Below, in pieces: positions 8,389 to 15,110 of a stretch of 16,992 bases of DNA. Under the pieces are notes generated by a model that ran no database searches, was not told where the DNA came from, and saw only the letters and a program-made list of their open reading frames with translations. Position numbers and translations under genes: made by a program. The DNA comes from Betaproteobacteria bacterium. GTDB lineage: Bacteria; Pseudomonadota; Gammaproteobacteria; Burkholderiales; SG8-41. Within the stretch, counting starts at the first letter, position 1. Every line of letters begins with the position of its first letter. The stretch lies in contig JACOVL010000091.1 of NCBI GenBank assembly GCA_016177355.1, forward strand, positions 1 to 16,992. The letters are read 5' to 3'.

Positions 8389-9882
8389 ATGACGCTACGC
8401 GTCGCCCACAATACACCGCTTTATCTCACCGCCGACGTCCGCGCCATCGAAGCCGCGGCTGTGGCGGCGAAGAAGCCGCCGCAATTGATGGAAAAAGCGG
8501 GGCTTGCGGCGGCTGAGATCGCGCGGGACCTGTCCGGCGGCACCGGGAAACCCGTGCTGGTGCTGGCCGGCCCCGGCGACAACGGCGGCGACGCATTCGT
8601 GCTGGCGCGCCACCTGAAGAAATGGTTTTTTAAGGTTACGGTGGTGTTCGCCGGCGAGGAGAAGAAACTTTCCGCGGACGCCGGCGCGGCACTGCGCGCC
8701 TGGCGCGCCGCGGGCGGAAAAATCTCCACCTCTCTGCCCGCCCCGCAGCAGTGGGGATTGGTGGTGGATGGCATCTTCGGCACCGGTCTCGAGCGCGAGG
8801 TCGCGGGCCGCTACGCCGAATGGGTCGAATCCATCAACCGCCCCGGCGCGCCGGTCATCTCGCTCGACGTGCCAAGCGGGCTGCAATCCGATACCGGGCG
8901 CGTGCTGGGATGCGCGGTGCGCGCGAGCCACACCGTTACCTTCATCGCGCTGAAGCCCGGCCTCCTCACGCTCGACGGGCCGGACCAGTGCGGCGAGATC
9001 CACCTGCGCACGCTCGGCCTCGATGCGCAGTCGCTGCGTCCCGCCGGCGGATTCCTGATCGGCCCCGCAGTGCTTGCGGGCGCACTGAAGCCGCGCCGCA
9101 TGAATAGCCACAAGGGCGACTACGGCAGCGTCGGCGTGATCGGCGGCGACCGCGGCATGGTCGGAGCGGCGCTGCTCGCCAGTCGCGCCGCTCTCAAGCT
9201 TGGCACGGGACGCGTCTACGTCGGCCTGCTTGCGCGCGATGCCCCGCCCGTGGACGCGGCGCAGCCGGAGCTGATGCTGCGCGGCGCGGACGAAGTGCTG
9301 AAGCTCTCCAGCCTGAGCTGCCTCGCCGTCGGCCCGGGCCTGGGCCAGACGCCGGACGCGGCGTTCTACCTCAAGTGGGCGCTCGAATCGCGCCTGCCGC
9401 TGGTTCTCGACGCCGACGCACTCAATCTCATCGCCGATGAGAAAAGCCTGAAAGATAAATTAAAACAATTAGATACGATTAAAATCCTCACTCCGCACCC
9501 GGCCGAGGCTGCGCGGCTGCTCGGCACGAGCACGCGCGACGTTCAGAACGATCGCGTCAGCGCCGCGACAACGTTGGCGAAAAACCTGGATAGTCTCGTC
9601 GTCCTGAAGGGCGCCGGCAGCATTTGCGCGGCGCCTGACGGGATCTGGCACATCAACACTTCCGGCAATCCCGGCATGGCCAGCGCCGGCATGGGCGACG
9701 TCCTGACCGGCATCATCGCCGCCCTCCTCTCGCAAGGCGCCGATGCGAATACCGCCCTGCTCGCCGGGGTTTACTTGCACGGCGCGGCGGCCGGCCGGCT
9801 GATCGATCAGGGCATAGGCCCGGTTGGGCTTACCGCGATCGAAGTGATAGACGCCGCGCGCGCGCTTCTCAACCGGCCCTGA
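8389..9882 (+). CDS. nnr: Bifunctional NAD(P)H-hydrate repair enzyme (epimerase plus ADP/ATP-dependent dehydratase)
   Basis: A 497-residue fusion of a YjeF N-terminal NAD(P)HX epimerase and a C-terminal ribokinase-like NAD(P)HX dehydratase. Together they repair hydrated, inactive NADH and NADPH in the cytosol. Epimerase motifs are QLMEKAG (about 32-38), GPGDNGGDAFVLARHL (about 61-76), VDGIFGTGL (about 126-134) and LDVPSGLQSDTG (about 159-170). The dehydratase begins near NSHKGDYGSVGVIGG (about 239-253). It shows AVGPGLGQT (about 313-321), LDADALNL (about 340-347), LTPHPAEAARLL (about 367-378) and the phosphate-binding NPGMASAGMGDVLTGIIAALL (about 427-447). The length is typical. The gene is divergent from purL and overlaps the next gene's 3' end by 14 bases. 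The stretch around 9450-9485 is locally AT-rich. Confidence 0.95.
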   Translation: MTLRVAHNTPLYLTADVRAIEAAAVAAKKPPQLMEKAGLAAAEIARDLSGGTGKPVLVLAGPGDNGGDAFVLARHLKKWFFKVTVVFAGEEKKLSADAGAALRAWRAAGGKISTSLPAPQQWGLVVDGIFGTGLEREVAGRYAEWVESINRPGAPVISLDVPSGLQSDTGRVLGCAVRASHTVTFIALKPGLLTLDGPDQCGEIHLRTLGLDAQSLRPAGGFLIGPAVLAGALKPRRMNSHKGDYGSVGVIGGDRGMVGAALLASRAALKLGTGRVYVGLLARDAPPVDAAQPELMLRGADEVLKLSSLSCLAVGPGLGQTPDAAFYLKWALESRLPLVLDADALNLIADEKSLKDKLKQLDTIKILTPHPAEAARLLGTSTRDVQNDRVSAATTLAKNLDSLVVLKGAGSICAAPDGIWHINTSGNPGMASAGMGDVLTGIIAALLSQGADANTALLAGVYLHGAAAGRLIDQGIGPVGLTAIEVIDAARALLNRP

Positions 9883-11269
9883 CGCGCGCGGCAGCGGCGG
9901 CTGACGGCTTGACCTGCGGGTCCGCTCTCAGGATGTCCATCAGCCGGCGCGCGGATTTGAGGTCTTCGAGCCGCGCGACGGTGGAGATGACTTCCTCGAC
10001 GTGCGCGGCGGGCAGCCGGCCCTTCGCGTAAACGCGGAATTTGTCCTCGATCTGGGCGCGGGTCAGAGGGTTCTCGGGCGAGCCGCGCGGATGGTCGCAG
10101 CGCACGGCAAGAGTCTTGCCGTCCGTCGTTTCAACTTCCACCACCGACTGCACGCCGGCGAGCGCGGCATCCGCCTTCACCTCCACCCGCTCCGCCGCGA
10201 ACTTGCGCAGCCTCGCGTCCTCGTAGCGCGCCGGCTCGAACTGCGCGAGCGTCAGCGCCCGGTCGTGCAGGATCGCCGCCGCGGCATAGTGGATCGAGAG
10301 CAGCGCCTCGAATTTTCCCTGGTAACGGGGAAAGACGCCGTGCAGGTCCACCGCCGCCTGGTTCAGGAGAACCCGCACCTTTTTCACTTTATCGGGAGTC
10401 ACACGGTGCTTTTCCACCAGGTCGAACAGTGCGGTGATGAAGCCCTGGATGGAGGACGCGGAAGGCCACAGCCGGAGCGCGATCTGCTCCAGCTCCCAGC
10501 GCTTGCCGAGGTCCGCGACGGCGGCCTCGGGCTTGCCGCCGTTCGAATAGGTGTTGTAGAGCCCGCCGTCTTTCGCGGTGAGAAATTCGCGGGTGGCCAC
10601 GAATTGCTGCCGGGCGAGCAGCGCCGCCATCAGCCCGGAGAGCGCGCCCCGGCACTGGTGGAATTTGACCGTCGGCGTGCCCCACGCGGCGAACGTGCCC
10701 GCGGCCTGGCTGCCCGCGAGGCCGAAGGCCCGCGCCATGGTGTCGGCGTCGAAATCGAGGAGACGGCCAACGGCCGCAGCGGAGCCGAACGGGCCGATGA
10801 TGCCGGGTCCGTGCCAGCCGCGGGCGCGTGCCGCGGGGAAATCCCAGCCGAGCCCGACCCGCGTCGCGGTCTCGCAGCCGGCGGCGAGCGCGACCAGCAG
10901 ATCGCGTCCGGACAGCCCGTCGCGCTCCGCGATCGCGAGCGCGGGCGGCACGACTTCGGGCGTGATGTGCGTCAGCGTGGGGCGGTGCACGTCGCACAGG
11001 GTGACGGCGGTCACCAGGAAGCCGTTCAGCACGGTCGCGCCGGCGAGCGAGGAACGGTCGCCGCCGATGACGCTCGCCTCCTTCGACTGCGCCAGCCCCG
11101 CCGCCAGCGCCGCGACCTGGTGCGTTTCCTCGCCCTGGTGCCCCGCCACCGCGCACGCCAGCGCATCGAGCAACAGATCCTTGGCGTATTCCCGCGTCCG
11201 CTGTGGGATGTCCTCGTACTTCAGCGTCGCCGCGAATTTCGCCAGCGCCTGCGTGACTTCACCCGCCAT
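9869..11269 (-). CDS. MmgE/PrpD family protein
   Basis: A 466-residue member of the MmgE/PrpD family, which includes 2-methylcitrate dehydratase and cis-aconitate decarboxylase. The actual substrate here is unknown. Family features are the N-terminal helical block DLLLDALACAVAGHQGEE (about 31-48), HITPEVVPPALAIAERDGLSG (about 110-130), GWHGPGIIGPFGSAAAVGRLL (about 154-174), ARAFGLAGSQAAGTFAAWG and KFHQCRGALSG. The C-terminus has DHPRGSPENPLTRAQIEDKF, the usual closing domain motif. ATG 11269 is chosen because a strong GGAGGAGG Shine-Dalgarno lies just upstream. A GTG or ATG further up would waste it. The gene follows ilvD by 40 bp on the same strand, so the two probably form an operon. It is not prpD of a propionate operon: prpB and prpC are absent nearby. 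Confidence 0.85.
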   Translation of the reverse strand: MAGEVTQALAKFAATLKYEDIPQRTREYAKDLLLDALACAVAGHQGEETHQVAALAAGLAQSKEASVIGGDRSSLAGATVLNGFLVTAVTLCDVHRPTLTHITPEVVPPALAIAERDGLSGRDLLVALAAGCETATRVGLGWDFPAARARGWHGPGIIGPFGSAAAVGRLLDFDADTMARAFGLAGSQAAGTFAAWGTPTVKFHQCRGALSGLMAALLARQQFVATREFLTAKDGGLYNTYSNGGKPEAAVADLGKRWELEQIALRLWPSASSIQGFITALFDLVEKHRVTPDKVKKVRVLLNQAAVDLHGVFPRYQGKFEALLSIHYAAAAILHDRALTLAQFEPARYEDARLRKFAAERVEVKADAALAGVQSVVEVETTDGKTLAVRCDHPRGSPENPLTRAQIEDKFRVYAKGRLPAAHVEEVISTVARLEDLKSARRLMDILRADPQVKPSAAAAARVRAG

Positions 11270-11309
11270 TGCGGCCTCCTCCCGACCGGTCGTCACCCAT
11301 CATCAGGCA

Positions 11310-12983
11310 TCAGTCGGTCACCGCGCCGCGGGAAGCGCTCGAAACCTGCGCGGCGTACTTGGCCATGACGCCGCGCGCGTAGCGCGCAGGCCGCGGCTGC
11401 CACGCGGCCTTGCGCCGCGCCAGCTCGGCCTCCGGGACATTGATCTGCAGCAGGCGCCGCTCGGCATCGATGGTGATCGAGTCGCCCTCGTGGATGAGCG
11501 CGATCGGCCCGCCGACCGCCGCCTCCGGCGCGACGTGCCCCACCACCATGCCGTAGGTGCCGCCGGAGAAGCGCCCGTCGGTGATCAGCCCCACGTCCTC
11601 GGCATGGCCCGCGCCCACCAGCGCCGAAGTGGGCGAAAGCATCTCGCGCATGCCGGGGCCGCCCTTGGGTCCTTCGTAGCGGATCACCACGACGTCGCCG
11701 GACTTGATTTTCTTGTCGAGGATCGCAGCCATCGCCGCCTCCTCGGAATCGAACACGCGCGCCGGGCCGGTGATCGCGGGGCGCTTGAGGCCCGTGATCT
11801 TGGCGACCGCGCCTTCCGGCGCGAGATTGCCCTTGAGGATGGCGAGGTGCCCGTGGGAGTGCATCGGCTTTTCCCACTGGCGGATCACGTCCTGGTCCTG
11901 GCGCGGGCGCGACGGTATCTTCTTGAGGACCTCGCCGACGGTCCTGCCGGTGATCGTGAGGCAGCCGTCATGGAGCAGATCGTGCTCGAGCAGCATCTTC
12001 ATCACCTGCGGGATGCCGCCCGCCCGGTGCAGGTCGGTCGCGACGTACCGTCCCGAGGGCTTCATGTCGCACAGCACCGGCACGCGAGCGCGTATCGTCT
12101 CGAAGTCATCCAGCGTCAACGGCACTTCAGCGGCGTGCGCCATGGCGAGCAGGTGCAGCACGGCGTTGGTCGAGCCGCCGACCGCCATCACCACGGAAAT
12201 CGCGTTCTCGAAGCTCTCGCGCGTCATGATCCGGCGCGGCAGCAGGTCCTTCCTGATGGCCGCGATCAGCGCTTCAGCGGATTGCGCGGCGCTGTCGTGC
12301 TTCTCCCCGTCCTCGGCCGCCATGGTCGAGGAGCGCGGCAGGCTCATGCCCAGCGCCTCGATCGCCGAGGACATGGTGTTGGCGGTGAACATGCCGCCGC
12401 ACGAGCCCGCGCCGGGGCAGGCGCGGCGCTCCACTCCCGTCAGCTCCTCCCTGCCGATCTTGCCCGCGGTGTACTCGCCCACCGCCTCGAACGAGCTCAC
12501 CACGGTGAGATCGCGCCCCTGGTAGCGGCCGGGCTTGATGGTGCCGCCGTAGACGAAGATGGCCGGGATGTTCATGCGGCCGAAGGCGATCAACGCGCCG
12601 GGCATGTTCTTGTCGCAGCCGCCGACCGCCAGCACCCCGTCCATGCGCTGCGCCTGCACCGCGGTCTCGATCGAATCCGCGATCACCTCGCGCGAGACGA
12701 GCGAGAACTTCATGCCTTCGGTGCCCATCGAGATGCCGTCCGAGACCGTGATGGTGCCGAAGGTCTGCGGCATCGCGCCGGCTTTCTTCGCGGCGGCCTC
12801 CGCGCGCCGGGTGAGATCGTTCAGCCCGAGGTTGCACGGCGTGATGGTGGAATAGCCGTTCGCGATGCCGATGATCGGTTTCCTGAAATCGGCGTCCTTG
12901 AAGCCAACCGCGCGCAGCATCGCGCGGTTGGGCGAGCGCTGCACGCCCTGCGTGATCAGCTGGCTGCGCTTGTTGTAAGGCAT
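11310..12983 (-). CDS. ilvD: Dihydroxy-acid dehydratase
   Basis: The third common enzyme of valine, leucine and isoleucine synthesis, which dehydrates 2,3-dihydroxy-3-methylbutanoate or -pentanoate to the 2-oxo acid. At 557 residues it is of the shorter IlvD type. Cluster cysteines are visible at TPCN (Cys50), GGCDKNMPG (Cys123) and GAGSCGGMFTANTM (Cys195). Lys125 in the middle motif matches the Lys that is carbamylated for Mg2+ binding. SDGISMGTEGM (about 81-91) and TDGRFSGGTYGMVVGHVAPEA near the C-terminus complete the active site. Three cysteines with this spacing fit a [2Fe-2S] enzyme, by family knowledge. A weak GGGAA lies 7 bases before the ATG. Confidence 0.97.
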   Translation of the reverse strand: MPYNKRSQLITQGVQRSPNRAMLRAVGFKDADFRKPIIGIANGYSTITPCNLGLNDLTRRAEAAAKKAGAMPQTFGTITVSDGISMGTEGMKFSLVSREVIADSIETAVQAQRMDGVLAVGGCDKNMPGALIAFGRMNIPAIFVYGGTIKPGRYQGRDLTVVSSFEAVGEYTAGKIGREELTGVERRACPGAGSCGGMFTANTMSSAIEALGMSLPRSSTMAAEDGEKHDSAAQSAEALIAAIRKDLLPRRIMTRESFENAISVVMAVGGSTNAVLHLLAMAHAAEVPLTLDDFETIRARVPVLCDMKPSGRYVATDLHRAGGIPQVMKMLLEHDLLHDGCLTITGRTVGEVLKKIPSRPRQDQDVIRQWEKPMHSHGHLAILKGNLAPEGAVAKITGLKRPAITGPARVFDSEEAAMAAILDKKIKSGDVVVIRYEGPKGGPGMREMLSPTSALVGAGHAEDVGLITDGRFSGGTYGMVVGHVAPEAAVGGPIALIHEGDSITIDAERRLLQINVPEAELARRKAAWQPRPARYARGVMAKYAAQVSSASRGAVTD

Positions 12984-13038
12984 GGAATGTTCCCGGTACT
13001 CGAAGTTCGCCCCGTCAAGGCGTCGTTCGGAGCGGTGA

Positions 13039-13044
13039 ATTCTA
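13039..13044 (-). promoter_or_regulatory. Candidate -10 element (TAGAAT) for ilvD
   Basis: TAGAAT on the minus strand, in the context TTGGGGTAGAATTCACC, lies 55 bases upstream of the ilvD ATG in the 99-bp gap after uspA. It would give a leader of about 48 bases. No clear -35 is seen. It shares GGGTAGAAT with the purL promoter region. Confidence 0.4.
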
Positions 13045-13082
13045 CCCCAAGAACGCGCTCTCGGGACCGCGGGCGATGCGCG

Positions 13083-13499
13083 TCAGCGCACCACCGTCAC
13101 CGCGCAGTTCGCGTAGTGGATCACCTGCTTCGACACCGAGCCGAGGCGCAGGCGCTCGAAGAAGGTCTTGCCGCGGTGGCCCATGACGATCAAGTCGGCC
13201 TTGTTCCTTTCCGCGTGATAGATGATCTGCTCCGCGGGGTGGCCGATCGCGACCTCGAAATGAAGGTGCAGTTGGGTGCCCGCGGACTGCTGCTTGAGCT
13301 GCGCGAGCAGCCGGTGATGATACTTGCGGGAGCCTTCCAGTATCGCTTCGGTCTCGACGTCCTCGGCGAAGTCCGGCGGCCGCGCGACGGTCAGCACCCA
13401 CATTTCGGCTTGGTATTTCTGCGCGAGGTCGAGCGCGAACGCGAACGCCTTGTTCGCCGGGTCGGACCCGTCGTGCGCAACCAGAATCCGGCTAAGCAT
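13083..13499 (-). CDS. Universal stress protein, UspA family
   Basis: A 138-residue single-domain cytosolic Usp protein. Family members are stress- and growth-arrest-induced, and many bind ATP. The N-terminus MLSRILVAHDGSDPANKAF is the classic Usp start, with the early Asp (Asp10) that contacts nucleotide. The C-terminal nucleotide motif G-2X-G-9X-G(S/T) is complete: GHRG, nine residues, then GS, followed by the usual VIHYANCAVTVV strand. ATP-binding type is therefore expected. ATG 13499 is fixed by GGAGGG 6 bases upstream and by the family N-terminus. It starts 13 bp after the antiporter stop, and its Shine-Dalgarno lies in that gap. This makes cotranscription, and possibly a functional link with the antiporter, likely. 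Confidence 0.93.
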   Translation of the reverse strand: MLSRILVAHDGSDPANKAFAFALDLAQKYQAEMWVLTVARPPDFAEDVETEAILEGSRKYHHRLLAQLKQQSAGTQLHLHFEVAIGHPAEQIIYHAERNKADLIVMGHRGKTFFERLRLGSVSKQVIHYANCAVTVVR

Positions 13500-13512
13500 G
13501 TCTGCCCTCCTG

Positions 13513-14718
13513 TCATTTCGCTTGCGTGGGTTGAGCCGTCGCATTCGACCGGTCCGCAGCGGGAGACGGGGCATCCTCCGCCCGGGGCAACAGATGGTGC
13601 GGCAGGTAGAAAGCGTTGGCGATCATGGTAGGCACTACCGCGCTCGCGATCACCGCCAGCACCAGCAGCGTATATTGTGCCTGGTCGATGATCTGGTGCG
13701 TCAGGCCGAACAGAGCCGAAATGCTGCCGAAGGTGAGCCCGGTGGACATCAGCAACGTGGTATACATGGCTTCCTTGCCCGGGGAGCCGTATATTTTGGT
13801 GACCGGATAAACCCCGGCGCACTTGGCCGCGATCTTCGACAGCAGCAGGACGAGAAATGCCGCGGGCGCGGCGATCAGGGCCGGCATGGAAACGTAGGCG
13901 CCCGCGCGGATGAAATAAATCGGCGTCAGCAGGCCCAGCGAGAGCGTCCGCAGTCTCCGGATCAACGCATGGTCGCGTCCCACGCTGCCCGCCAGCACCA
14001 TGCCCGCGATGTATGCGGGCAGCACCGGCTCGCTCCCGGCCCAGGCGGCGAGCGCCCCGAGCCCGAACAGCACGAGCAGCAGATACTTGGCCTCGATCTC
14101 GGACGGCCTGCCGCCGTAGCGCCGGAAAAAGCGCGGCGTGAACCATGGCAGAAAAACACACGCGACGACGGCAGTGCCGAAGAAAATCAAGGTCTTGTAG
14201 GTGAATGGCGCGAAGATGAAGCCCAACGCGAGTACCGTGCCGAGGTCGGTGATGAAACATGCGGCCAGCACGGTCTTGCCGTAATCGGTCTTGTTGAATC
14301 CGAACTCCAGCATCACCGCGTACACCACCGCGACCGACGTTGTGGACATTGCAACACCGGCGAGCCAGCTTGCCTGGACATCCCAGTGGAGCAGGTAGTA
14401 GGCGGACGCCGCGCAGACCAGGAACGGCGCGGCGAAGCTCACCAGCCCCACTGCGGTCGCCTCTTTCCATTTCGCCCTGAATACCACCGGATCGAGCTCG
14501 GCGCCCGCCAGGAACGTGAGCATGATGGCGCCGGCGCCGGCCAGAAACAGGATCCACGACTGGTCGGCCCCGAGCGTCGCGGCCCCGATCAGGGCGCCGG
14601 CGGCGATGCCGACGATGATCTCGGAGAGCGCGTTGGCGATGCGCAGAAATATGGAGAGCAAGACCGCGCCCAGCGCGAGCGCGAACCACAGCGCGGCGAG
14701 CGACCACACCTCAGTCAT
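13513..14718 (-). CDS. Monovalent cation/proton antiporter, CPA2-type (Na_H_Exchanger family)
   Basis: A 401-residue inner-membrane protein with about 12 hydrophobic segments covering residues 8 to about 372. It lacks the TrkA-N and TrkA-C cytosolic domains of full KefB/C proteins. It is expected to exchange Na+ or K+ for protons. Visible features are the half-helix region FLAGAELDP (about 69-77), the core MSTTSVAVVYAVMLEF (about 124-139), and CFITDLGTVLALGF (about 154-168) with the ion-binding aspartate Asp158. That Asp is preceded by Thr, not Asn or Asp, which is unlike the usual DD/ND pairs. An Arg (Arg271) in PIYFIRAGAYVSMPAL sits where antiporters carry a basic residue in the crossing region. 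The ATG at 14718 has GGAG about 8 bases upstream. The frame open further upstream lies in a probable structured leader and is not coding. uspA follows after 13 bp. Confidence 0.88.
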   Translation of the reverse strand: MTEVWSLAALWFALALGAVLLSIFLRIANALSEIIVGIAAGALIGAATLGADQSWILFLAGAGAIMLTFLAGAELDPVVFRAKWKEATAVGLVSFAAPFLVCAASAYYLLHWDVQASWLAGVAMSTTSVAVVYAVMLEFGFNKTDYGKTVLAACFITDLGTVLALGFIFAPFTYKTLIFFGTAVVACVFLPWFTPRFFRRYGGRPSEIEAKYLLLVLFGLGALAAWAGSEPVLPAYIAGMVLAGSVGRDHALIRRLRTLSLGLLTPIYFIRAGAYVSMPALIAAPAAFLVLLLSKIAAKCAGVYPVTKIYGSPGKEAMYTTLLMSTGLTFGSISALFGLTHQIIDQAQYTLLVLAVIASAVVPTMIANAFYLPHHLLPRAEDAPSPAADRSNATAQPTQAK

Positions 14719-14771
14719 TACGGTTTCTCCACGTGTTCGGCCGATTGCACGCACGCGGAACGGCAGGGAAC

Positions 14772-14862
14772 CGGAGGGGATGCCTACGCTTCCACCGATG
14801 TTCCGGTGATCCCGGTAGGCATCATCAGCCTTGCGGCGGTTACGGGAGGAATGCCATCTCCC
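14772..14862 (-). ncRNA. Candidate structured 5' leader / cation riboswitch of the antiporter-uspA operon
   Basis: Read on the minus strand, this 91-base stretch ends 53 bases before the antiporter ATG and has nested complementarity. GGGAG (14862-14858) pairs with CTCCC (14848-14844). GCC-GCAA-GGC (14837-14828) is a GNRA-capped hairpin. GATGCCTAC (14823-14815) pairs perfectly with GTAGGCATC (14787-14779). Inside this, CACCG (14808-14804) pairs with CGGTG (14797-14793). A following CTCC (14776-14773) could pair with the GGAG ribosome-binding site (14730-14727) and hide it. Structured leaders before Na+/H+ antiporter genes include the nhaA-I and nhaA-II (Li+-sensing) classes and the DUF1646 (Na+) class. 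I cannot match the consensus from memory, so the class is open. The structure is seen; the switching role is inferred. Confidence 0.5.
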
Positions 14863-14870
14863 TGTGCTGT

Positions 14871-14876
14871 AGTCTA
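14871..14876 (-). promoter_or_regulatory. Candidate -10 element (TAGACT) for antiporter-uspA
   Basis: On the minus strand TAGACT has TTTACG (14900-14895) 18 bases upstream as a possible -35. Transcription would start near 14864, just before the GGGAG arm of the proposed leader structure. The -10 lies inside the palindrome TGTAGACTACA (14868-14878), so a repressor or activator site could overlap it. The evidence is pattern only and weak. Confidence 0.28.
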
Positions 14877-14961
14877 CATGATGCCCGGCGTCCGCGTAAA
14901 CCACGTACCGGCGCGCAGCTGACGGCAGCATCCCGCCGGCGATTGAGTCAACCCTTTAAGC

Positions 14962-14986
14962 GCAGCGCCCGGCGCGCACGCGCTGC
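14962..14986. repeat. Inverted repeat (7-bp arms) in the antiporter / vapBC spacer
   Basis: GCAGCGC (14962-14968) and GCGCTGC (14980-14986) are perfect complements around an 11-base GC-rich loop. No T-run follows on either strand, so it is not an intrinsic terminator. It lies between the two divergently expressed units. In DNA this GC-rich, it may be chance. Confidence 0.35.
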
Positions 14987-15008
14987 ATCGCAACAGTATT
15001 CCCCCGCT

Positions 15009-15034
15009 CGGTTCATCCCCGCGCGCGGGGAACG
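15009..15034. repeat. Solitary type I-E CRISPR-repeat-like sequence
   Basis: The stretch begins CGGTTCATCCCC and ends GGGGAACG around the perfect 14-bp palindrome CCCCGCGCGCGGGG (15017-15030). This is the layout of type I-E repeats of the CGGTTCATCCCCGC...GCGGGGAAC kind, about two bases shorter in the central GC part. No second copy occurs at repeat-spacer distance on either side and no cas gene is in the window, so this is not an array. It may be a relic or a chance hairpin. Confidence 0.4.
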
Positions 15035-15051
15035 TTCCTGTCAGGCGGTCC

Positions 15052-15081
15052 TTGCGGTCCCCGGCGTTGTGTGACTACAAT
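15052..15081 (+). promoter_or_regulatory. Candidate promoter of the vapBC operon
   Basis: A -35-like TTGCGG (15052-15057) is followed after 18 bases by TACAAT (15076-15081), which differs from TATAAT at one position. It is correctly placed to transcribe the antitoxin gene starting at 15111. The -10 lies inside the left half of the operator-like inverted repeat, as expected for autorepression by the toxin-antitoxin complex. Confidence 0.5.
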
Positions 15082-15097
15082 GATGGTTGTAGTCACA
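15070..15097. promoter_or_regulatory. Operator-like perfect inverted repeat upstream of the toxin-antitoxin pair
   Basis: TGTGACTACAA (15070-15080) and TTGTAGTCACA (15087-15097) are perfect 11-base inverted copies separated by TGATGG. The repeat covers the predicted -10 and ends 13 bases before the antitoxin ATG. Type II toxin-antitoxin operons of the Phd/YefM class are repressed by antitoxin, or the complex, binding such palindromes. The geometry is seen; the binding protein is inferred. Confidence 0.7.
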
Positions 15098-15110
15098 TCG
15101 AGGGACCGCC

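Noticed and set aside
9869..11269. Calling the MmgE/PrpD gene prpD (2-methylcitrate dehydratase)
   Set aside because: There is no prpB, prpC or acnD context, and the family covers several substrates. Only the family name is supportable.
10578..13631. Long plus-strand open frame (about 1017 codons) across ilvD and its neighbours
   Set aside because: It spans several real genes antisense and has low-complexity Arg/Ala/Gly composition. It is a high-GC shadow.
15009..15034. CRISPR array
   Set aside because: Only one repeat-like unit is present, with no spacer-repeat periodicity and no cas gene in the window.
14733..15074. Possible small gene in the spacer between the antiporter and vapBC
   Set aside because: No ribosome-binding site or recognisable motif. 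It runs through the structured leader, the CRISPR-like unit and the operator.
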